64,000 bases of DNA, taken from Symbiodinium natans. Its lineage: Eukaryota > Sar > Dinophyceae > Suessiales > Symbiodiniaceae. The stretch is taken from the NCBI GenBank assembly GCA_905221605.1, contig CAJNDS010001369.1, forward strand, positions 186,001-250,000. The letters run 5' to 3'. Position numbers and translations under genes: made by a program. The notes below the pieces were generated by a model. It had not been told where the DNA came from, searched no databases, and saw only the letters and a list, made by a program, of their open reading frames with translations. This document shows, piece after piece, positions 41,263 through 52,132 of this stretch. Position 1 is the first letter of the stretch. Every line of letters begins with the position of its first letter.

Positions 41263-44200
41263 TGTTTGTGATCGTGCTGTTTATGATCGCTGTCGCTCGT
41301 ATTGGGCTCATCGCAAATGTAGTATAGCCACAGGGCTCAAAAGGCTAGGACCCTGTGCTGCGATTTGGAACGAAGCACTTTACCCAAAGCCATCCGCAAC
41401 AGCCTTGTCATCATGCGCGACTTGCTGCACCACCGAGGGCCGACCTGGCCAGGATATAAGCACCGACTTCAACATCTCTGCATCTTTACACTTCTTTGCA
41501 AGGAGCGCCGCTCCAACAAGCGGTGGAGCTGAAGAAGCAAAGAAGCCCCCCAGACGGCGGAGGCCTGAGTGAATCAAGGCATCTGCAGCTACAGCAATTC
41601 CTGGCTGGCTGCGAGCGCTGATGCTGAGAAGATGGCTCAGGAGCTGTGACGGCATCGACATCCGACATTGGCATGATGTCCGACTCCATCTATCAGGGCA
41701 CAAAGTATATACAGAATGTCAAGCGAGCCCCAAGTGCCCACGCAAAGGAACAATCCACCTCCTCCATGATGGTTGTGAAGGACCTCTCGGGCTTCATGTC
41801 CGGGGATTCGGCCGCCTTGGTTCATCGCTCTGTGAAAATTTAAGGCTCACTCTCCACACATCACACACAGCACAATAGCCCAAGATATGCCAGCAGGCAA
41901 ACATGCATGGACGGCGACAAAACCTCCTTAGCACATCCCTTCAAGTTCCCGATCTGGGATCTCCAGGTTTCGAGAGAGACGCAGCAAATAATTGTAAAGG
42001 ATCGTTGGTGTCCGAAAGCCTCTGGCGTGGTCCTTGTTCTCTTCGGTTTCGAACTTTCTCGCTTTGCTCTGTGCGTCACAGGCAAGGTGTATCCTGTGAC
42101 GTTCTGATATTTACCAATCGACCTTCTGCTGGATGTTACGCAACTTCGAAAGAGCGGCCGCGGTTCGGGTTTAAGGCATTCCCCTCCCACGTCTTGTGGA
42201 GATCCACAGAGCACAAGCCATGCGGTTATAAGTGAACGAGAGAAAGGAGTGAACGCATGAACCAAATGAATTGTGTGAACGAAACAAGGACAAGACTGAC
42301 AGGTGGGATGTATTTCCAGGGTCTTTTCAACTTCACGGGATGTATGACACCAAGCCCAAGACTTTCAAAGGGGTCTCCACAAGAAACGGTGTCCAAGAAA
42401 GCATTACTCCATCCGACCAGTGGCAGCCGCTTCGGGGCTGGACCCCTCTTCTGCACCTCTCTCAGCCTGAGCCTGAGAGCACGAGCTGGATGGTCAGCGT
42501 GATGAAAAGTTCCACAGCTGCACTTGCTGGGCTTTGGCTCCTCAAGCACGGGCCTGGGCATTGCTGGTGGGCTTCTGCTTCTGATGCTGCAGGTTCATGT
42601 CCTGGCGAACACAAGATGCCTATCAAAAAGGTGAGAGAAACAAGTGATACAAGCAACAAGCGGCCCGAAGCTGCGAAGTCTCAGCACTGGCCTGGCACTT
42701 GGTGGGCATGACTGGCCTTGTCAGCATCCGCTCCTGGGAACGTGTGTAGACTGTTAAGTTAACGAAGCAAAACACCCTTCGTTTCGTTTCGCTCTTCGTT
42801 TTTGTTGCTTTCGCTTCCTAACATCTCCTCTCTTCGCTCAAGAACTGCACCAAGAGCACGTTTCTCACAAAAGCGCACTTGCCACAAAGTTGCAACGTCT
42901 GCCAAGAAGGATGGCGGAGAGCGGCGCTTGTTCTGTCAAAAGGCAGTCGCGGCTCAAAGAGGAAAGCAAGTCTATTCCACTGATCCAATGTGCCTTCGCC
43001 CTCGCTTTGGCAAGTGGACTGTCTGCATCTGTCACGTCGCCTCAGAACGAAAAGCACAAACGAGGGCGTGGTTTCCATGTGGTTTGAATAACCATCATGA
43101 GCGCATATTAGCACTTCTGATTCCAAGCAGAATGCTAAGGCCATCCAGCGGAGCTGATGAAGTCACACCTGTGGATCTCCGAATCGTTCGTCAGACTATC
43201 CAGAAAGTGCATCTTGCACCCAACATGTGGTGGACACTGAACTCTAACTCAACCCAGTGGCTTTTGACCTCACTCTTCGCCTTCTCCTGAGACCATGCGG
43301 AGCTCTCGTTGGCTGGGCACCGACGCAGTGCACAACAAGAAATCGCGCTTAAACTGCAAGTTTTGGGGACTTTAGGCGTTTGGGAACTAACATGGTCCAG
43401 GCTGCAACATGTGAGCGAGGCGATGGCTCTTTCGCAGGAGATGGAGCCTCCGGGGCACGGGCATTTGAACATCCTCCGGATGTAGGTACAAAGAAGTCAC
43501 CATGCCTTCTTCTGTACAGGCGGCTTGTTATCAGCTTGCCCCTCCTCCTGCGGCTTTGTCCTGTCCAAGAAGTTAAAATGAACAAACGGAATCAAGATGC
43601 AAACAAGCGACTGCAGGCAACGGTGGGCACACAAGGGTAGGCACGGCCTGACGATGTATCCGATGCAAAACTCCCACATCAAGTTTGCGGGCAGAATGCT
43701 TTTGTGCGCAGCCGCTGCAGCTGCAGTCGCATCCTGAAGCAACAAAGTGTTTCAAGGGGCCCTGATTCTTTCAAAAACCAGTGGCCTTCCCACCCATCTG
43801 CAGCAGAACGCCTGCCGCAACAGTCAGGCACGATCAAGACACATTGCAAAGCTGTCATCTTTTCTTCGGTTCATTGCCTGGTCCACCGGGATGCTTCTTG
43901 TGGAAAGCTGTGACATCATAGACCTGTCCGAGAAATTCCATCAACACAACATCTTCGCCATGGACAAAAGACAGAACTGTCTCGAACAGGTAGCAGACCT
44001 GCCTTTCGATTCATGATGACCCACAAAGATGAAGGCGTATTATGTTTGATGACCTGACCACAGCATTCAGAGCTAGACAGGGACAGGAAAACGTACAGCA
44101 CGTAAGGCACGCTGAAGTTCTGAACTTGGATACATGTCACATGAGCCACACCATCCAACAAAAATGATGCATCCTTCGGCATGTTGCCTCCTCCACTGTG

Positions 44201-45380
44201 TATGGTTTCCGCTGCGCCGGCATAACCAGCGGCATGGCAGCATTGAAGGATCAGTTCAAGCTCACAGTTCTTTCATACGGCGCGGGCACATCACGGCCCA
44301 ACAATCACATGAACATAAACAAGCTTGATGATGAGCTGGTCCTGACCGCGCTTGCAGTTGTACCACTCTGGCTCTTGCCCGCTGAATTTGAAACATCGAT
44401 TGTCTCCAACTCCATGGTTTTGAATGTCTTACTCCCATTGGCAACCTTGAGCCAAGCCAAAGTCGGCACCATCAAAACTCAAAAAGCTCTGCCGTTTTTG
44501 TCAATCGGACGATCCGTGGGCTGTTTCAATCGATGCTTGGGTGTGCAGCCTAGACCAAAATTTTACACACTCTCACACAGGGTGCCCATGCTTCTCCACA
44601 TGTTGTAAAACAAATATCCGAAGAAAGCAAAAGACAACGGCGCTTGCAGGTTTAGGCTTCTGCACTAGCGATGCGTTTATGGCGCAAGTTCACGAGCTAG
44701 CTGCACAAGACATGAGCACGCACATGGCTGTCACACAAACCACACAGAACAATGCACTCACATGCTGCACTGAGCATTTTGCGGCTTCGGGGGCACAAAA
44801 AAAAACGCTTGAGATAGTGTGGCATGCAACCAGTGCGGGCTGACTAGGACTTTCAACTTTTGACACCAGGCCTTTCGGGCGACGAGTCAAGGCATGCAGC
44901 TCAAATACAATGTTCAAGAATTTGCACAAGGGATCCCTCGGAAATTGTCCAAAAAGACTGGGATGAAAGCATGTTCAGCAAGGCCCTTCTAGCAGTGAAC
45001 CTTCCTGCAACGCCAGGCAGTCTTCAGACGAGCTTGCAGGTTTCAAGGTTTGTTCCAAGTCAAACAGGGACACGTGGCAGAGCTTTTGCAAGTAGTGACC
45101 CAAAGCTGGTGTATGCCTATGTCTCACCTTAAGCAGGAGGCGCCTATGCTATTTGCACGACTCGGCGGCGAGCAAGACATGGCGAAACATGTCAACATCC
45201 AAGTGCAAACAGACGCGCAAGCAGACCTGCAGAAACGGATCCACTTTCACCTTCGGTTCCTGCATCTCTCCCGCGACATCTACTCCCCAACTCAAGCTTT
45301 TTCGGCATCTCGTCTAGCTTTCGTCTACAGACAGGAGGACTTCCGGCAACATCAGATTCTGCTGGATGCAAGGAATCCTC
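41263..45380. other. no confidently recognised gene; possible scattered exons
   Basis: Several short open stretches have protein-like composition, for example plus 41,672-41,843, minus 41,390-41,640, plus 42,285-42,590 and plus 42,830-43,290. None starts at a well-placed ATG, and none shows a motif I can name. They may be exons of one or more split genes, or chance. Confidence 0.35.
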
Positions 45381-45846
45381 TCAGTCTGCCACTTTGCATA
45401 GCACTGTAAAGCCTCCGACCATCACAACGCAGTGGGAACTTCCGAAAGCTACGCAATACGAGTAGGTGTAGTTGTCTCCGATCATGGTCGTCTGCACGAT
45501 GTTCCACACCTTGAGGTAGGCATTCTTGACAGCTTCTGTGAACTCAGCTTGCAGCGCATCTTCCAAGGTGGCGATGAAAGCTTGGCCGACCACATCGTAG
45601 TGGACGGGCAGCACATTGTATGCAACATGTTGCAAGCCCAGCTTCTGCAACACAGGCACCAATGTGCCGAAGTCCTTCAGAAGCGACACCGGCGTCCCCA
45701 CCGTGTTCACCACCTCGCCCCGTGCTTTTCCAGTCAGCCACATCGTGTCCTCGTCCTTCGTGAACGAGAAGAGGCCTTTCGCTTCCAGCGCGATCCGGAA
45801 GAAGATGTGGCCAAAGAGGATACGGCCTGCAGCCTCTGGACCCCTT
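45381..45846 (-). CDS. single-domain globin fragment
   Basis: The minus-strand translation matches the globin fold from helix B to H. It has a GHIFFRIAL-like B helix and the F-helix signature LGLQH, with the proximal haem-ligand His. This is followed by Y.V...HYDVVGQA and EFT-AV-NAY, typical of the FG corner to H helix of neuroglobin-like and flavohaemoglobin-type globins. The distal E7 position falls on Ala/Arg (KARG), with no His or Gln. The usual A helix is absent. The 5' side runs into a T-run (45,845-45,851) belonging to an adjacent poly(A)-tailed element, and there is no ATG. Past about 45,480 the sequence no longer looks globin-like, so a splice site or truncation may lie there. Likely role if intact: oxygen or NO binding. 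Confidence 0.62.
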
Positions 45847-46010
45847 TTTTTGCAACGAGCTTCTTTACCACACCAGCGGCGCAGTAAGCGAGTCAAGCCT
45901 ATTGTAGGAGGTGAAACCTAAATGTCAGGCGCATCATCCAAAAGACAAACGAACCAAAGAAACCAAACAAATCAGAAGAATCAACAAAGCTACAATGGTG
46001 AAACGGCTCT
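45845..46010 (-). mobile_element. poly(A)-tailed retroelement-like copy 3 (divergent)
   Basis: Read on the minus strand, this ends in GTGGTAAAGAAGCTCG then an A7 tail. It matches the 3' ends of the copies at 46,707 and 47,741 (GTTTCACCT..., CTACTGCGC..., GTAGTAAAGAGGCG). The shared stretch includes GAACCAAAGAAAC on the plus strand. It directly abuts the globin fragment. Confidence 0.55.
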
Positions 46011-46706
46011 CTCAGCATGCGAAGAGGAGCAGATAGTTAAGTTGTACCAGCTGTTGCGAAGTGTGTGATGCGACGGCATTGCAAAGGATTTCAGCGAAGT
46101 CAAGCTGCCGAAGGTGTGGAACCAGCAAGCGTAATCAGAACCGGTATTGCAATTGTCGTTCCGCTTTGACACGGGCTGGCCGACACTGAGGATTCAATCT
46201 CCGTAAATCGCAATACGCACATGATATGTTACAGAAACCCCAATAATAATCCAAACCATGAAAAAAACCATTACAGCGAGCATGTGTTTGCAAATGCCCC
46301 CTCCCCCCCAACCCTCCCCAAACAATGCATCCAAGGCAGACAAAACTTTCCAGCACTTTACCCACGCTTCGATTTCCAAACGTCTGCCTTGCGAGACTTG
46401 TCGCCTTTGGCTTAAGACCTCTGCTCAAGGTGGTCAAGCCACCAGGCCCTCGAAAAGGGAGAGTCCGTAGCTAAAGGTCTGGCTTTACTTGGAACCTTGC
46501 TTGCAGGCAGCGGCCCTCTCAGTCTAGAGGCGCAAGTATTCTGATGCTGCCGGTTGATCTGGCGCATCATGCGCACGCCTGCATGCAGGTGCCTAAGGCA
46601 CAGGCTCAGGTGCAGGCCCCTCCGGGTTAGACGTGCAGGTGTCCGCGCAGGCTCAAGGTGCACAGGTCCCTCCGGGTCAGGCTGGTAAGATCAGGCGTGC
46701 TTGCAA
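46011..46706. other. no recognisable gene
   Basis: Short ORFs only. A CAGGTGC-rich stretch at 46,580-46,680 carries imperfect repeats (GCAGGTG, TCCGGGT). Confidence 0.4.
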
Positions 46707-47010
46707 TTTTTTTTTTTTGGACTGACGCCTCTTTACTACATCAGTAGCGCAGTAGGCCGGTCTTGTTGGGCTCGACATAACAGGTGAAACGAAGTCAGCG
46801 CGCTCACACCAAACACACCACGCAACCACCCAAGAACCAAAGAAACAGAAGAAACAAAGCAAGCAAAGGCGCTGAACTACTAGGTAACCCCACGCACTCA
46901 GTACTCGAAGTCGTCGTTGAAGTCCCGGTGCAATCATACAGCACAGAGCATGCGGGGAATCGCAAATTACGACACTGCCAGATTCTCAAAACCACCATCA
47001 TGTAGCTACT
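46707..47010 (-). mobile_element. poly(A)-tailed retroelement-like copy 1
   Basis: The minus-strand sequence ends GTAGTAAAGAGGCGTCAGTCC plus an A12 tail (T-run 46,707-46,718). It is clearly homologous to 47,741-48,040, including the internal block GCACCGGGACTTCA-CGAC-TCGAGTACTGAGT. It could be a SINE or the 3' end of a retrotransposed mRNA, in which case the block would be a C-terminal ...DLEY-stop in the other copy. The 5' limit is not sharp. Confidence 0.6.
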
Positions 47011-47740
47011 GGTGCGACATCATTCGAATCGAACCGAGGTCATCACTCGATGGTCAGGATCCCGTACCCATCGTCAAGGACAGATAACAGACCCGCAGTG
47101 GCAAAGGGATGTTACAAGTCAGACTCCCCAAAGGAGAGGAAAGACGTGCGTATGCCCCATGGTGGTCAGCCAGTGGGGACTTAACAGCAAGTACTATCAA
47201 GGCAAGACCGGCCCAGGGCACTCCATGGTGGTCAGCCAGTGGAGCAGCCCCGAGCGAAAGGTCCTCCGCTCACTCTGGCTCGCAGCTGCGCCCACCTGGA
47301 TAGATGTCCGCGCAGAAGCAAGGTCTCAGCAGACGGCCAGAGGGGAGGCCAAGCCTTCACTGCGTGAGTAGCTACAGCTACCGATTCCACCGTGAGCGTC
47401 ATCAACACGTTGCCAAACCCTTAAAAGCACAGTTTAAAGTGGCGACCGAAGATCCCCAGTCAAGACATCGCACACAAGGCCACACAGCTTTTGCGTTGGC
47501 CTGCGCATCAGTCTGCATCAGGTCCCTCCAAACCCTACCTAACCCACGAGGTACGTCGGTAAGGAGATGGGAGGGCTTACATCACGTTTGCGTGCCGAAG
47601 CGCAAGGATCTCCATGGTAAAACTGCTTTGATCCAATCAGAGCCATCAGGTTACAGCCAAGCAAGCGGCGAAACAGCTGTGCCGCCGCAGGCCAAGCACA
47701 GACAAGGATGACCCTTTTGAAGGCCAGGTTAGAGGTGCTC

Positions 47741-48040
47741 TTTTTTTTTTTGGACTGGCGCCTCTTTACTACATCAGTAGCACAGTAGGCCGGTCTTGTT
47801 GGGCTCGACGTAAAGGGTGAAACAGAGTCAGCGCACACAACCCGCCAGACACAACACGAAACCACCAAAAAACAGACACCGAAGAAACAAAGCGAGCAAT
47901 CGCGCTAGACTACTAGATACCCCGCGGACTCAGTACTCGAGGTCGTCAATGAAGTCCCGGTGCACAAGGAAGCACGGAGCTTGTGGGGGATTCGCAAAAT
48001 GCGACATTGCCAGATTCACAAAACCACCATCATGTAGCCA
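47741..48040 (-). mobile_element. poly(A)-tailed retroelement-like copy 2
   Basis: The same element as at 46,707, with an A11 tail (T-run 47,741-47,751) following GTAGTAAAGAGGCGCCAGTCC. It is preceded on the plus strand by GGCCAGGTTAGAGGTGCTC, a word also found at 59,982-60,000. Homology continues beyond the element into the following 500 bp, so the larger unit was duplicated together with it. Confidence 0.62.
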
Positions 48041-49300
48041 CTGGTGCGACAGCGGTTAGTCAAACCGAGGTCATCAGACGAGGTTCGGATCGCTTAATCG
48101 TTGTCAAGGAAAGACAACCGACACTCAATGGCGAAAGGATGTTGCAAGTCAGACTCCCAAGGGGGGATGAAAGATGTGCATATGCCCCATGGTGGTCAGC
48201 CAGTGGGGACTTAACAGCAAGAACAATCCAGGCAAGACCGGCCCAGGGCACTCCATGGTGGTCAGCCAGTGGAGTAGCTCCGAGCACAGGGTTCACCAGT
48301 CAACCTGGCGCACAAGTGCCCACCCTCAAAGGTGCCCGCGCACGGGCAGAGGGGGGGGCGAGAGTAGCAGCAGCTACCGATTACCTGGCGCACAAGGGCC
48401 CACCCTCAGAGGTGCCCGCGCACGGTCAGAGGGGGGGCGAGAGTAGCAGCAGCTACCGATTCCACGGGGAGAGTCCACGGCGAGTTACCAAACCCTTAAC
48501 GCCACAGGGTTTATAATGACACCGAGGGACCTCCCAGTCCAGGCATCTCACACAAGGCTACGCCACTTTGGCGCTGGCCTGCGCATCGGCACGCATCAGG
48601 TCCCTTCACCCAAACCCGCGAGGTACGTCGGTAAGGAGATGGGAGGGCTCACATCACCATCATGCAGCCACCAACGCGAATACATTCAGCACCAGCCAAG
48701 GCCGTTCACGAGAAGGTTCACAGTTTCGCCATCACAGGTGGAGCAAAGTCGTGCCTCAGCACGGAACGTTGTAGGCGTCAACCTTCGTGTTCCGAAGTAT
48801 AAAGTTGCCCCATGGTGGTCAGCCAGTGGGGACTTAACGGCAAGAACAAAGGGGTAGGACCAGCCCAGAGTACTCCATGGTGGTCAGCCAGTGGAGCCTC
48901 TCCGAGCACAAAGCGCAACGTTCTTTTGACTCACAAAAGGTCGTCCGCCGGCCAAAGCAGGCTTGACTGCTTCGTTCCACTCAGAGCCATCAGGTAAACC
49001 AAAGCAGGCGGGGACCTCACCTGCCCCGCAGGAAGCGGGAGAGTCCCCCAGTCGAAACTTCGCACTCAAGGCCAAGCAACTATCTCCTTGGCCGGTGAGG
49101 GTTGAGGGTTCAATACCCAGAATCAGACCGTCCATGCCCAAACTGACAGACGTCGGCGAGGAGATGTGAGGGCTCACATCACGCTTGGCCACCTACCGAT
49201 GGGGAGGTAGTCATGTATGGCTGCTTTGACGCAAGCAGAGATAGACACCAAGCAGGCAGGGAACCCCGTAGCAACCCAAGCACAGGCGAGAATGGCTCTC

Positions 49301-49336
49301 GTGAAGGCCAGGTTGTTCACAGGTGCTCGATGGCAC
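49301..49336 (+). repeat. GGCCAGGTT...AGGTGCTCRATGGCAC copy, left
   Basis: Reads ggccaggttgttcac then aggtgctcgatggcac. It has the same word order and orientation as at 59,982-60,007, so the two copies bracket the helicase-encoding region. Possible terminal repeats, or members of a more widespread repeat. Confidence 0.5.
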
Positions 49337-49922
49337 ATTGCCAGGGAAGTGGAAACCTGATCTCCGCATAGGAGTGTCCACAACCCGGAAGCAGCATCCC
49401 CTAGCTGGTCTCTCCCAATAGGCATGACGTCGTTGTACGCCAAGGGGGTGTCACCTTCCAGACGAGAGATGGTCAACCCTCTAGTCCGAGGGGGTCACAC
49501 TCGATCGTAGCACATAGAAGCAGGCAACCTGCCCACCTAGAGGGGGCAGAGGAAAGGAAGATTGGCCGTTTTACCGATGACAGAGCTGGAACATCCAGGC
49601 AGGACCGGCCCAGGGCAGTCCGTGGCAGATGGCCAGTGGAGCAACCACGAAAGAAAGGCCCTCCGTCACCATAGGCACACCGCAGGGCCGACACAGAAGG
49701 GTGTTCACAGGTGCAGGCAGTGAGCACACAGAAGACAAGCACGATCCAATCCGTGGCATAGACCACGAGAGGGTTGCCAAACCAAGAATATCCCGAGGTA
49801 GTCTTGCGGCATGTATCGGCGAGGAGATGTGAGGGCTCACATCACGCTAGGCAGCATGCCATGAAAGGACTCAATGGCGCGTTCATGGCGTCAGTAGGAG
49901 CCCTCAGATGACAGCTTGCTGT

Positions 49923-50881
49923 CTATTGCCAGGAGCCCTCCCAGTCCGGACGCCGAGAGCGATGGCCATCTGAGGTGGTATGGGAACGCGTACGGCTGGG
50001 CATGACCTGCATTGGAGGCAGCTCTTGCTCATCAACCCCCCACTCAGGGATGCCGTCCGGAATGGGGATACCTCTGTATCTTGTCATTGAGGTTTGGGCC
50101 GCGAGCCACATCACCCGGACAGCTTCCTGGATTTGCCGGTACTGCACAACACCTTCGTCCTTATACTGAAAGGGGAAGGAGGTAACTGCCGCACGCAGGG
50201 CCGAAGGATCAGGGTCCTTGGAGGTGCCATGGCAGTACATCTTAAACCAGAAGCTGTTGAGTCGCTGCTTGGTTGGATGTTTAGCTCGCATGAGCCCCTT
50301 AATGGCAGCCCAGTGAGCAGTGGCTGCGTCATACCACTCATTTCGGGGACGTTTTGGCCCATGCTTGGTGGGTGTGGTGCTGATCCCTTTCCAATGCGCA
50401 TCGAAGATGACTGGCAGTCGGAAAGGGGCTGAGACATCCACTTCTCGCAAAGCTGCAAGGTCAGTGGTTCGCAGCTCAGAGAAGCGCCAATCATTCACCT
50501 GTGCCTCGGGTTCGTCCTCCGCATCCGACATGTCATCCATCGGGCAGGGAGAACCTTCGTTAGTTTCGGAAGAGATGCTGACGACCTCCGGCGAGGCTGC
50601 CGCAGTGTTCACTTCCACAGGCGCAGCCAAGGGCGAGGAGAGCAAGCACTCTAGGGGCAACACTCGCCGTAGAAAAACAGCCATTCTGTGAGAAGTGTCA
50701 GGCCATTCCAAGTTATAAACTGACCAAAAGTGTTCAATGTTTTGGTTGGCCACCGAGGCCGGAAGGGCAAGCCGGATGGCATCAAGGAAATGGGCAGGGG
50801 GGAGGTCCGGCCTAAATTCTTGATAGTGCCTTTGCCCAAGTGTCTCTGCGCCCTGCAGCGTGATGCCTAGGAACGTATTCA
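49923..50881 (-). CDS. C-terminal part of the helicase polyprotein (unrecognised)
   Basis: The frame is open from about 50,881 to the TAG at 49,923, without a good ATG at its start. The codons between 50,881 and 50,753 (QGAETLGQRHYQ, then VANQNIEHFW) are clearly protein-like, so this is a continuation of the preceding frame after a shift at about 50,880-50,915. It contains an acidic Ser-rich stretch (about 50,530-50,600), a conserved-looking HGPKRPRNEWYDAA segment and a basic C-terminus. Domain not recognised. Confidence 0.6.
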
Positions 50882-52132
50882 GGTTGGGCTGGGCAAGCCT
50901 TTTTCCACGTCCGTGTGCTTAGCAGCTGCGGCCCATGCCTGCAAGGCTTCTTGGGAGGCTTGGCCAGTGACTTGTGGCAGTCCACTGTGCGCGTCCATCA
51001 CATATTTGGTAGTAGGGCACTTGGGACACCGATAAGCGCGGCCAGCTAAGAAGGCCACCATGGCTGCGGGCGGCACATTGATCTGCAGGTCAGTAATTTT
51101 ATTGTCAGATTCAGGAAAACCAATAACAATGGGCAGCCCGGCCGTTCGCTCCAGGGGACCTTTTTGGTGGGACTCGAATGCGAGCAGAAGTGCACCCAGC
51201 CAATAATCTGGGTCAGCGTAGCTGAGCATTGCAGGAAAACTGGCATTGATGACACTCGCTTCCGACACCGCAGAGAAAAGATCCGCGATGTACTGCGCTG
51301 TGGTAAGAAAGCCATACCCCACCAGGGACTCCGAAAGCCTTGCTTTGTCCAGCTGCGGGACCGGGCAATCCAACATTTCAGCAAGGTCGAAATGCTGCAA
51401 TGCCCCCGACAATCTAAGACACTGCGTGATGATAGGGTCATATACCTTCAAATACGCCGCCGGAAACGTTTCAGGCAGATGCAGTAGCGTGTCAGCGATT
51501 CCGATCAGCATCTCCGAGTCTTGCAGCTGGTTCGGTATGCCGTTCAAAAACACCTCATAGGCCCTATATGCCCGAAGCTGCTGGCAGTGTGTTGTGAGGT
51601 GTTGCGAGTCACGCAGGCTCATGTAGGGCCGAGGTTTGACATTCTTACCAAAGTGATGTCCCGCTGCAAGTGCGCGCCACATGAGATCACAGACCGAGTC
51701 TGTGTTGCTCTGCATGATGGGTGCACAGGCTGGGGCGCTGGGGTCGCGGGTGCCGCTGGGCTCGCTAGGCCCTCGAGGCTTGGCTTTTGGTGGTTCCAGA
51801 TGCTGAGAGCCGTCTTTGTCCAAAACGAGAGGCCGACTTTCCTTGCGAGCTTGGACAGCGGGCACAGGCCTGGCGGGGATGGGCGTCGGGCCATGGGGAG
51901 GCATAGGGAGATACGATTTTGGTTCCGTCAGGCCAAGTGAGTCCGTGGGAGACTTAGCGCAAGGGGGCTGTGATGCCTCAACCGTCCTAATCCCCTCCGG
52001 AAATGTTGCGTGCGTGGGCCGTGTCCGGGGGCTGGGTGGACGTCGTACGCCAGGCGGTGGGTCCCTAATGTTGCCTCCACTACGGGGTGGACACGAGGCG
52101 GCGCTACTCCCTCCGATCCTGTGTCGTCACAC
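50879..52132 (-). CDS. helicase polyprotein segment (unrecognised domain)
   Basis: The frame is open from about 52,132. Its first ATG (51,902-51,904) follows a Pro/Gly-rich linker, so it is probably not a true start. After a basic Pro-rich region, a roughly 220-residue folded-looking domain begins near 51,700 (MWRALAAGHHFG). It includes two Cys in YRCPKCPTTKYV near 51,010, a possible half zinc-binding site. The frame ends at TGA 50,879, where the next frame takes over. I do not recognise the family. Confidence 0.58.

Larger units (their letters stand above)
47100..49845. repeat. tandem degenerate units with paired 20-bp direct repeats
   Basis: The word ccatggtggtcagccagtgg occurs six times as three pairs: 47,157/47,223, 48,187/48,253 and 48,810/48,875. 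Spacing within each pair is 65-66 bp. Each pair follows similar sequence (GATGTTRCAAGTCAGACTCCC in two units). A GGAGATG-GAGGGCT-ACATCAC block recurs near 47,571, 48,631, 49,161 and 49,824. An internal direct duplication of about 55 bp at 48,300-48,460 repeats GGTGCCCGCGCACGG-CAGAGGGGGG. No gene is supported. Confidence 0.75.

Noticed and set aside
40881-41572. 229-codon Arg/Glu-rich ORF and matching Ser/Leu-rich minus ORFs
   Set aside because: They are translations of a GA simple repeat.
49095-49130. tRNA-like B box (GGTTCAATACC) suggesting a tRNA or tRNA-derived SINE
   Set aside because: The T-stem does not pair well and no A box or acceptor stem could be drawn.
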